Below are positions 7,292 to 13,609 of a stretch of DNA of 27,084 bases, one piece after another. The position numbers and the translations under genes are program-made. The stretch is from Synergistaceae bacterium. GTDB lineage: Bacteria; Synergistota; Synergistia; Synergistales; Aminobacteriaceae. Each line of letters opens with the position of its first letter. Position 1 is the stretch's first letter. Under the pieces are notes generated by a model that had not been told where the DNA came from, searched no databases, and saw only the letters and a program-made list of their open reading frames with translations. The stretch lies in the NCBI GenBank assembly GCA_009778055.1, contig WRKN01000005.1, forward strand, positions 1-27,084, in the 5' to 3' direction.

Positions 7292-8347
7292 TCAAGCCGG
7301 GTATACGGGTTTCATGGTCAACCCGTCCGTTTCGTCAAAGCCCAGCATGAGGTTGGCGCATTGGACGGCTGTGCCTGCCGCGCCCTTCATGAGGTTGTCA
7401 ATGGCTGAGACCACCAGCAGGCGTTCCCCGTCCTCGTGCAAGGAAAAGCCGGTCAGCGCGCGGTTGCTGCCAAGCACGTGCCGTGGATCCGGCAGGCGCA
7501 AATGAGCCGGGCGCGCGGGCGAGAGGAACCAGAACGGCTGCCCTGACGTCATGGGGCGGTACGCTTTCCATATATCAGGCTCTTTGACCTTGTTTGCCAG
7601 GCGAATCTGCGCCAGCATCTGGACGCCCCGCACGATAGGGGAGGCCGTCATGGTCATAGTCAAGGCCGCCGAAGCCAGGCCGCACTCCTGTATAACCTCG
7701 GCCATATGGCGGTGGCGAAACGGCTCGTACACTCGCAGCGTGCGGTCGCGGTAGGGATGGTGTCCCCCTTGCGACGGAGCGGCTCCCGCCTCGGACGAAC
7801 CCACGCGCAGTTCCATCCGCGCCTCGGCTATCAAGCCGGCTTTCGCCAAAGGGGCCAGTCCGAGAATGGCGCATGCCGCGTTACATCCCACCCCGCTGGC
7901 AAGCGGCGTTTTTTTCAGCTCCTCGCGGTGCAGTTCCGGGAGACCGTACACCGCTTCCTCCGTCAGTTCCGGGGCGGGGTGCTGCCCGCCGTACCATTCC
8001 TCGTACAGGGCGGAGTCTTTCAGGCGAACGTCGGCGGAGAGGTCGGCCACCTTTACGCCGCGCGCGCGGTATTCTTTTATCGTTTTCCAGGACGCTCCGT
8101 GAGGCAGGGCCAAAAACACCACGTCCGCCGGCACGTCCAGCACATCTTCAGGCGCTGTGAACGTCATTTCCGGGAAATCCTGCCTCAGGTGGGGATGAAT
8201 CGTCCACACCGGCTGAGCGGCCCTGCTGCGGGAGACCGCTGCGGCAACCGTGAGGCGCGGGTGTCCGGCAAGTATACGCAGAACTTCGCCGCCGGCCATT
8301 CCGTTCGCTCCCCACACGACAGCCGCGGCTTTTTTGGAGTCGGTCAT
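7292..8347 (-). CDS. lysY: [LysW]-aminoadipate/glutamate 6-phosphate reductase (LysY/ArgC family)
   Basis: The gene encodes 351 residues, the usual ArgC/LysY length. It reduces the acyl phosphate on the LysW-bound substrate to the semialdehyde with NADPH. The N-terminal Rossmann motif is WGANGMAGGE (12-21). The active cysteine sits in SGVGCNAACA (Cys155); GCNA is the LysY form, whereas classical ArgC has a PGCYPT-like site. HHPYRDR and the later RHRHMAEVIQE fit the conserved substrate region. The ATG is preceded by AAGGAGG at 9 nt spacing. It lies 14 bp after lysX and runs directly into the sensor kinase. Only the pathway branch, lysine or arginine, is uncertain. Confidence 0.9.
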   Translation of the reverse strand: MTDSKKAAAVVWGANGMAGGEVLRILAGHPRLTVAAAVSRSRAAQPVWTIHPHLRQDFPEMTFTAPEDVLDVPADVVFLALPHGASWKTIKEYRARGVKVADLSADVRLKDSALYEEWYGGQHPAPELTEEAVYGLPELHREELKKTPLASGVGCNAACAILGLAPLAKAGLIAEARMELRVGSSEAGAAPSQGGHHPYRDRTLRVYEPFRHRHMAEVIQECGLASAALTMTMTASPIVRGVQMLAQIRLANKVKEPDIWKAYRPMTSGQPFWFLSPARPAHLRLPDPRHVLGSNRALTGFSLHEDGERLLVVSAIDNLMKGAAGTAVQCANLMLGFDETDGLTMKPVYPA

Positions 8348-8361
8348 AACTGAAATCCTCC

Positions 8362-9204
8362 TTATAATAAAGACTCGTGCAGCGACATGGCGTAATCAAT
8401 CATAAGGCCGCCCACGTCGATTCCGGTCGCGGCAACCGAGCCGTGGAACTCGGGCTGCCCGTTCACCTCGTTGATAACCCACCCGTCCGGCGTCGGGAAA
8501 ACGTCCACAGCGAGAAAATCTCCCCCAACGGCCAGCGCGGTGCGGCTCAGCAAATCTTCCAATTCAGGGTCGGTTGAATACGGCTCAGGCGTAGCCCCCC
8601 GCGCGGTGTTGGTGATCCAATGCGCGCTGGAACGCTTCATCAGCGTGGCCGTTTTTTTCCCGAGCATCACGGCCCGCAGGTCGAAACCGTCCTTCTCCAC
8701 GTACTTCTGAATAAAAAAAACGGAGTGCGCCGGTCCCATATGCGCCTTATGTTCGGCTATCGCCTCGCAGGACTCACGGTCGGAGATTTTTGCCAGCAAG
8801 CGCCCCCAACTGCCGGAAACAGGCTTGAAGACCACCGGGTATCCCATAGACTCGGCGGCTTTCACCGCGGCTTCGGGAGAAGCCGCCACGCGCCACTCCG
8901 GCTGGGGGATATCATTCTTTTCGAGCAGCGCCGCCGTGGCCGCCTTGTCCCCGCACAGCAACATCGTTTCCGACGGATTGATGACCCTGACTCCCCGTCC
9001 TTCCAATAACTGAGTTAAGGCAATGTTCTGCGTCTGGGACACGCAGCGGCAGAGCGCAACGTCGCCCTTTCCAACTCCCTCGAAATCATCCGGCCACACC
9101 AAATCGCCGACGTCACGAAAATCAAAAGCTGCCCCGCGCGATTCGGCTGCCTTGTGAAGGGCTTTTTCTTCCATTCTAAGACGCGAATAAAAAATATGAA
9201 GCAA
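8362..9204 (-). CDS. lysX: LysW-substrate ligase, ATP-grasp (LysX family)
   Basis: The gene encodes 280 residues. It joins the alpha-amino group of aminoadipate (or glutamate) to the C-terminal Glu of LysW using ATP. The TTG start gives LLHIFYSRLRMEEKAL, which lines up with the LysX N-terminus (MLxILYDRIRxDE); a GGGG site lies just upstream. ATP-grasp features: CVSQTQN, CGDKAATA, PVVFKPVSGSWGRL, FIQKYVE, SSAHWITNTARGA, and the metal/ATP site INEVNGQPEFHGS near residue 250. In Thermus-type LysX the last motif is NEVNHTMEFKNS, so the three residues after NEVN and the K after EF differ here. The gene follows lysW after a 93-bp spacer with two hairpins. Family call firm; substrate open. Confidence 0.92.
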   Translation of the reverse strand: MLHIFYSRLRMEEKALHKAAESRGAAFDFRDVGDLVWPDDFEGVGKGDVALCRCVSQTQNIALTQLLEGRGVRVINPSETMLLCGDKAATAALLEKNDIPQPEWRVAASPEAAVKAAESMGYPVVFKPVSGSWGRLLAKISDRESCEAIAEHKAHMGPAHSVFFIQKYVEKDGFDLRAVMLGKKTATLMKRSSAHWITNTARGATPEPYSTDPELEDLLSRTALAVGGDFLAVDVFPTPDGWVINEVNGQPEFHGSVAATGIDVGGLMIDYAMSLHESLL

Positions 9205-9233
9205 AAAATTCCCCTGCCTTCTAAATTAAACGC

Positions 9234-9279
9234 TATGGGGCGCTGCCCCATACCCCGCTCAAGGGCCTTGGCCCTTGAG
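9234..9279. repeat. double palindrome (REP-like) between lysW and lysX
   Basis: Two perfect hairpins stand side by side. TATGGGGC-gct-GCCCCATA spans 9234-9252 (8-bp arms). CTCAAGGGCC-tt-GGCCCTTGAG spans 9258-9279 (10-bp arms). No T-run follows on the minus strand, so a plain terminator is unlikely. It may be a REP-type element or an mRNA processing/stabilising structure that sets the lysW to lysX ratio. Confidence 0.7.
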
Positions 9280-9297
9280 AATCCCGTCTATCCCGTT

Positions 9298-9468
9298 TTA
9301 CTCGCCCCAGTCTTCCTGAACTTCCGGGGCTTCTTCCACCGTCAGAGGGCTAAGGGAAGTTACCTCGAGCTCAACCCCGCAATCCCCGCAGGTAAGAAGC
9401 TCACCCAGCATAACTTCAGATTCTACCTTAACGTCGGCTTCACACACAGGACATTTGACAGCGTTCAT
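9298..9468 (-). CDS. lysW: LysW amino-group carrier protein
   Basis: The gene encodes 56 residues from the ATG at 9468, chosen because AGGAGG stands 9 nt upstream. A longer in-frame extension reaches into the promoter and is not credible. The zinc-ribbon cysteines are CPVC and CGDC, the body is acidic, and the C-terminus is EDWGE, the LysW/ArgW signature whose last Glu is the attachment point of the substrate. The protein carries intermediates between LysX, LysZ, LysY, LysJ and LysK by electrostatic docking. It is the first gene of the leftward arm, directly behind the shared divergent promoter, fitting the need for more carrier than enzyme. Confidence 0.95.
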   Translation of the reverse strand: MNAVKCPVCEADVKVESEVMLGELLTCGDCGVELEVTSLSPLTVEEAPEVQEDWGE

Positions 9469-9523
9469 GTTAAAATTCCTCCTCGTTGGCGTGGAATTGT
9501 AATTTCCGACACCCGTTTTTTTA

Positions 9524-9539
9524 ACCGGTTGACCGGTTG
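9524..9539. promoter_or_regulatory. tandem ACCGGTTG element, candidate operator
   Basis: ACCGGTTG occurs twice in direct tandem (9524-9531, 9532-9539), and the core AACCGGTT is itself palindromic. It covers the lysZ -35 and lies just downstream of the lysW -10. This is a plausible site for a regulator of the whole pathway. Confidence 0.5.
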
Positions 9540-9557
9540 GCAGGAACATGATAAACT
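9529..9557 (+). promoter_or_regulatory. sigma70-type promoter for lysZ-lysJ-lysK
   Basis: TTGACC (9529-9534), a 17-bp spacer and TAAACT (9552-9557) precede the lysZ start by about 60 bp. The -35 lies inside the tandem ACCGGTTG element, so a factor bound there should affect this promoter. Confidence 0.65.
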
Positions 9558-9576
9558 AGGGTTGTTTTTACGTCAA
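9548..9576 (-). promoter_or_regulatory. sigma70-type promoter for lysW-lysX-lysY
   Basis: On the minus strand TTGACG (9571-9576), a 17-bp spacer and TATCAT (9548-9553) form a good promoter. Its -10 overlaps the -10 of the opposite promoter by two bases, so the two cannot be occupied at once. Confidence 0.65.
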
Positions 9577-9617
9577 TAGAAGAAACTTTAATTTATTTTG
9601 ACTAGGAGATGCCTGCA

Positions 9618-10466
9618 ATGAACGAACTTTTAAAAGTGAAATCAGGAGTTGTCAAGATTGGCGGAGCAATTGGCAACGACCCTTCGAATCTTTTGGAGGA
9701 ACTGGCCGAGCGGGTGAGACATGGCGAGCGGTGGGTGCTGGTGCATGGCGCCAGTGGGCCGATGGACGCTATGTGCCGTTCGTGCGGCGTGGAACCTCTT
9801 TATGTTATGAGCCCCAGCGGATATAGAAGCCGTTTCGTCGGCGCGAAAGAGTTGGAGCTTTTTGAGGCCGCGTGCCACAATTTCTCCAAAGAGCTTTCAT
9901 TGAAGCTCGGAAAATCCGGGGTTGGGAGCCTGCCCATTTATCCTTCCCAGGCAGTGACGGCGAAGGCCACTCGCAAAGACAGCCTTCGTTCTATGGAAAA
10001 CGGAAAGATTCGTATCCTGCGCGGAAATTACAGCGGGACGGTTTGCGGCTTCGACCCGCGGCCCGTGCATGACGCGTGGAAAAAGGGGTTGCTGCCCATG
10101 CTGCCGCCGCTGGCTTCCGACGAAAGCGGATGCAGCCTCAATGTGGACGGAGACCGTATGGCCGCCGCGGCGGCGTCCGCCGTTCAGGCCGACGCCCTTA
10201 TAATTCTGAGCAACGTGCCCGGCATACTGCGTGACGTCAACAATCCGAGCAGCCGCGTCAAAACCGGCGATCTCAGCGGGTGGGGCGAACTGGAAGCCTT
10301 GGCCGCCGGCAACATGAAGCGCAAGCTCCTGGCCGCCCGCGAGGCGCTGGAGGGCAACGTGGGCAAGGTCATACTGGCCGACAGCCGCCTGGATAACCCG
10401 ATATCCAAGGCGCTGGAAGGAGAGGGAACCACGCTGTGTCGGGCATTTACGGCGGTCGCGGGTTAG
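9618..10466 (+). CDS. lysZ: [LysW]-aminoadipate/glutamate kinase (LysZ/ArgB family)
   Basis: The gene encodes 282 residues from the ATG at 9618, which has AGGAG at good spacing; an ATG at 9609 overlaps that site and is unlikely. It is an amino-acid kinase fold enzyme that phosphorylates the side-chain carboxyl of the LysW-bound substrate. Seen: VVKIGGAIGND (K13, glycine loop), VLVHGASGPMD, the LysZ-type loop RSRFVGAKELE, SLNVDGDRMAAAAA, LIILSNVPGILRD and GNMKRKLLAA (ATP-site lysines). The R-x-R-F region after YVMSPSGY differs from arginine ArgB, as expected for a protein-bound substrate. Its 3' end overlaps lysJ by 31 nt, so translation is coupled. Confidence 0.93.
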   Translation: MNELLKVKSGVVKIGGAIGNDPSNLLEELAERVRHGERWVLVHGASGPMDAMCRSCGVEPLYVMSPSGYRSRFVGAKELELFEAACHNFSKELSLKLGKSGVGSLPIYPSQAVTAKATRKDSLRSMENGKIRILRGNYSGTVCGFDPRPVHDAWKKGLLPMLPPLASDESGCSLNVDGDRMAAAAASAVQADALIILSNVPGILRDVNNPSSRVKTGDLSGWGELEALAAGNMKRKLLAAREALEGNVGKVILADSRLDNPISKALEGEGTTLCRAFTAVAG

Positions 10467-11569
10467 AAATAGCCTCCGGGGAGGGGGCGCTCGTCCGCGA
10501 CTCGTCCGGTAAGACGCACATCGACTTTCTGTGCGGCAACGGCTCGGCTCTGTTTGGACACTGCCATCCCGTTCTGACAGAGGCCGCCGTCAAGGCGGCG
10601 CGCTCTCCGTGGACAATCTCGCCGGGGCTTGTAAGCGCGGCGAGGGATGGTTTCAGAAAAGCGTTGGCGTCACTTCTGCCGCTCCATCAAAAAGGCAGGG
10701 TTTTTTTATGCAACAGCGGGACGGAGGCAATTGAGGCCGCTTTGAAACTGGCTGTGGCCTTTCGCCCCGGACGGAAAAAAATCATTGCCCTGCGGCGCGC
10801 GTTCCACGGACGCACCCTGGGTTCGCTGGCGCTCACCTTCAATCCGCAGTACCGTAAAGCGTGGACTGACTTTCTTATGCCCGTTACGCACGTCGCGGCC
10901 GATGACGTTCCGGCCGCCGTGGACGGGGAGACTGCCGCCGTCTTCGTCGAGCCGGTTCAGGGAGAGGGAGGAGTGCACATTCTCAGCACGGAGCAGGGGA
11001 GGGCCGTTACAAAGGCCTGCCGGGATTCCGGCGCGCTCCTTGTGGCCGATGAGATTCAAAGCGGCTGGGGCCGCTGTGGTTCGCTTCTCGCAAGTTCGCA
11101 GACTGGCCTTGAGCCCGATGTTATAGCCCTGGCCAAAGGGTTGGCCGGCGGCCTGCCCGCCGGCGCCGTGATATGGAAAGGGGAGCTGGGCGACTTCCCG
11201 GCGAAGGGGCACGGCAGCACCTACGGAGGAAATCCCGTCGCGTCGGCTGTCGGGCTGGCTGCGTGGAACTTGCTGCGCTCCGAACGCTACCCCGAGCGGG
11301 CGGCGGAAGGGGGCGCGTTTTTCGCGTCGCGCCTGGGGGAGTTGAAGTCCCCTTTGATTCAGGAAATTCGCCATATGGGGCTTTTATTAGGCGTGGAAAT
11401 TTCCGTCAAGGCCGACCTGGTGGTCAGGGAACTGCAGGAAAGAGGTGTGCTGGCCCTGAACGCCGGGCCTAAAACATTGCGTTTCCTGCCGCCCTTCACG
11501 GCTGAGAAAGAGCACTTCTCACGCGTGACCGAAATACTCGGCGAAGTCCTTGAAACTATCGAAAAGTGA
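10436..11569 (+). CDS. lysJ: [LysW]-lysine/ornithine aminotransferase (LysJ/ArgD family)
   Basis: The gene encodes 377 residues from a GTG inside the end of lysZ. It is a class III PLP-dependent aminotransferase that turns the LysW-bound semialdehyde into LysW-lysine or LysW-ornithine with glutamate as donor. Seen: the LysJ-like N-terminus YGGRGLEI, CNSGTEAIEAALKLA (PLP phosphate site, 92-106), FHGRTLGSL, VEPVQGEGG, DEIQSGWGR (Asp205 stacks on the PLP ring nitrogen) and LAKGLAGGLPAG with the Schiff-base Lys234. The stop overlaps the lysK start (GTGA), so lysZ-lysJ-lysK is a tight operon. The family is certain; substrate specificity is set by LysX and not visible here. Confidence 0.93.
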   Translation: MSGIYGGRGLEIASGEGALVRDSSGKTHIDFLCGNGSALFGHCHPVLTEAAVKAARSPWTISPGLVSAARDGFRKALASLLPLHQKGRVFLCNSGTEAIEAALKLAVAFRPGRKKIIALRRAFHGRTLGSLALTFNPQYRKAWTDFLMPVTHVAADDVPAAVDGETAAVFVEPVQGEGGVHILSTEQGRAVTKACRDSGALLVADEIQSGWGRCGSLLASSQTGLEPDVIALAKGLAGGLPAGAVIWKGELGDFPAKGHGSTYGGNPVASAVGLAAWNLLRSERYPERAAEGGAFFASRLGELKSPLIQEIRHMGLLLGVEISVKADLVVRELQERGVLALNAGPKTLRFLPPFTAEKEHFSRVTEILGEVLETIEK

Positions 11570-12711
11570 ATACAAGTGAATGTAAGTTAATAATCGATTC
11601 TGTTAAAGCCAGGGAACTATTGATCCGCTTGGTGGAAATTCCCGGCGTGACCGGCGACGAGAGCAAGGCCTGCGAGTATCTGGCGCGGGCCTTGCCTGCG
11701 TATGGGTGGGATGACGCGCGCATCGACGCGGTCGGCAATGTCATAGCCGGCCGCGGCAATGGGGACAGAGAAATAATCCTGATGGGACACATCGACACCG
11801 TGGCGGGCGGCCCTTCGTTTCGACTGGAGGAAGCCCCGGACGGACGCGGAGAAATTTTGTGGGGGCGCGGCAGCGTGGACGCCAGAGGGCCGCTCTGCGC
11901 GTTTGCCGTCGCGGGAGGCGCGGCTGTGGTTCCTGACGGATGGCGTCTTATATTCATCGCGGCGGTGGGGGAGGAGGGCGACTCCCGTGGAGCGAGGCAC
12001 GTCATCCCCCTGTATTCGCCAAAAGCCTGCGTGATAGGCGAGCCATCCGGAACCAGCGGCATAACGATCGGTTATCGCGGACATCTGCGCATCCAGCTTT
12101 CCGCCGGCGACGGCGGAGCGCACCGTAGCGGCGACGCCGGCCCGGCGACGGCCTGCCTTCTTGCCGCGTCGGATGTGCTGCGCGAAATCCAACGGCGGGA
12201 CAACGCTGCCAAGCCTGTCATCGAGCGTCCGTCCGGAGCGGTAATCACGATGGAGGGAGGGGAGGAAAGCACGGGGAGAACCGGCATGGTAGACCTGGAC
12301 GTGAGGCTTCCCCTAGGCGCCGACCCGGAAGTATGGTCCGCCGAACTCCTGGAAATAGCAAACGAACATTTTCGTTGCAGGCACGTCCCTCACGGCAACG
12401 AAATTAACACAAAGCGCGTTTTTTCCGCGCAATGTGTCTCCTCTATCCCGGCGCACGTCTCAGATAAAAACAACCGGCTTGCCACAGCCCTGCGAGGGGC
12501 AATACGCGAAGCCGGTTTCGCCCCCCGCCTTCTGGTTAAGGGAGGCACGGCCGATTTCAACCTGGCCGCGGCATGGCAGTGCCCGGTGGCGGCGTATGGC
12601 CCGGGCGACTCGAAATTGGATCACACCGACAAGGAACGCGTATCGGTAAGCGAATACCTGACCGCGGCCTCTATATTGAAAAACGCGCTGGAAATGTTTA
12701 TGGGCGTTTGA
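11566..12711 (+). CDS. lysK: [LysW]-lysine/ornithine hydrolase (LysK, M20 peptidase family)
   Basis: The gene encodes 381 residues from a GTG overlapping the lysJ stop. The enzyme splits the amide bond between LysW and the product, freeing lysine or ornithine and recycling the carrier. Metal and catalytic residues of the M20/ArgE-DapE family are all present: MGHIDTV (His75, Asp77), GRGSVDARGPL (Asp105), AVGEEGDSRGA (Glu136 base, Glu137 metal), IGEPSG (Glu159) and LDHTDKE (His353). A lid domain with the RGHLRIQLSAG strand lies in the middle. It is the last gene of the rightward arm. The converging gene ends only 6 bp away and no terminator is visible between them. Confidence 0.93.
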   Translation: MNTSECKLIIDSVKARELLIRLVEIPGVTGDESKACEYLARALPAYGWDDARIDAVGNVIAGRGNGDREIILMGHIDTVAGGPSFRLEEAPDGRGEILWGRGSVDARGPLCAFAVAGGAAVVPDGWRLIFIAAVGEEGDSRGARHVIPLYSPKACVIGEPSGTSGITIGYRGHLRIQLSAGDGGAHRSGDAGPATACLLAASDVLREIQRRDNAAKPVIERPSGAVITMEGGEESTGRTGMVDLDVRLPLGADPEVWSAELLEIANEHFRCRHVPHGNEINTKRVFSAQCVSSIPAHVSDKNNRLATALRGAIREAGFAPRLLVKGGTADFNLAAAWQCPVAAYGPGDSKLDHTDKERVSVSEYLTAASILKNALEMFMGV

Positions 12712-12717
12712 CCCGCC

Positions 12718-13197
12718 CTACTTATTCAAACCCAATAGGTTGTTGATCGAGCTTGAATACCATTTCCCTTTCCCGCTCACAGTCGGAACTTTTTCATCGT
12801 TGAAGAGATCGGTTATTTTCTTGAGTGTCATCCCCTCTTTTTTGAGCTTTTTTACCCTTTGGGCAATCTCTTTTCGATACCCCTGATTGTCAGGTTTGGA
12901 ACGCTTGGTTTTCGCGCTTTTGTCTTTTGCTGTTTTGGGGGGTGGTGTTTCCTTACGTTGTTTCGGCGCGGGTGTTTTGTCTTGCCGCCCTTCGGTAAAC
13001 TTAATCAAACCACCCGATTGCCCTTGCATAACCCCAATCAAAAATTCTTCCTGGAGAACCCACTTCTGTAAGAGATTGAAAGAAGACATTCCCGTTCGTT
13101 TTGAAATTTTCTCCACTCTGCGCAATACATCACTGCTGGACGATATTCCCAAAATACTTGTTCCAGACTGAGCTTCCACGTTTTTCTTGATAGCCAA
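12718..13197 (-). CDS. HTH-like protein with Lys/Pro-rich hinge, unknown function
   Basis: I choose the TTG at 13197 (159 aa) because GAGGTG stands 6 nt upstream; an upstream TTG at 13215 would add six residues. The N-terminal half (about 1-75) is helical with SSSSDVLRRVEKISKRTGMSS. A linker of K, P, T and S follows (about 76-105). The C-terminal 45 residues look like a small helix-turn-helix of the type at recombinase tails: AQRVKKLKKEGMTLKKITDLFN, then VPTVSGKGKWYSSSINNLL. That suggests DNA binding. The hinge and the basic character fit a plasmid- or phage-derived accessory protein. No catalytic serine or tyrosine recombinase residues are present. The function remains unknown. Confidence 0.6.
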   Translation of the reverse strand: MAIKKNVEAQSGTSILGISSSSDVLRRVEKISKRTGMSSFNLLQKWVLQEEFLIGVMQGQSGGLIKFTEGRQDKTPAPKQRKETPPPKTAKDKSAKTKRSKPDNQGYRKEIAQRVKKLKKEGMTLKKITDLFNDEKVPTVSGKGKWYSSSINNLLGLNK

Positions 13198-13215
13198 TTT
13201 ATACACCTCACACAA

Positions 13216-13609
13216 AATTTATGAAACAGGTAATGACACGTTCACCGCAGGCAAAGACAGTCAGGGTTTCTAAACACCCCTTCCGATTATATAGGGTATC
13301 ATGTGCATGTGAAAATTTCCACAGAAATGTTCATGAGAAGCTAGGGAAACGCTGAATAAATCGGACAAGTGGCGAGAGATATGAGAAAATATAACTAAAT
13401 ACAGGCACGGCATCCCTAGTTTGACAGTACAAAAATAGATAAGATTTTGAAATCCTTGCAGCAAAAAGGGTGGAAGGATTTTTTGTCAAGTCATGAGAAT
13501 ATTGTAGTTGCGATATTGCTTCCTGGACAAATAACTTCTTTTTCCCCGGAATTGAAGTAAAATATACTAGTTCGATTTACGCCGGCTTGAATTATGAGGA
13601 GGACACTTG
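13216..13609. other. intergenic region with decayed coding remnant and inverted repeat
   Basis: These 394 bases have no intact gene. An open plus frame without start codon (13420-13560, 46 codons) reads like protein (KIDKILKSLQQKGWKDF, then VVAILLPGQ) and may be the end of a decayed gene. CTAGGGA at 13341-13347 and TCCCTAG at 13413-13419 form an inverted repeat around about 65 bp, possibly a trace of an insertion element. A TATACT box at 13563-13568 is a candidate -10 for the following kinase; its -35 is poor. Confidence 0.45.

Noticed and set aside
9469..9549. 27-residue N-terminal extension of lysW
   Set aside because: It runs through the promoter region, and the internal ATG has a strong ribosome site and matches the family start.
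10706..11374. 222-codon minus-strand open frame
   Set aside because: It is antisense to lysJ, which contains all PLP-site motifs.
13270..13464. 64-codon minus-strand frame in the intergenic region
   Set aside because: No ribosome site, unusual composition, and it overlaps the inverted repeat. Not credible as a gene on present evidence.
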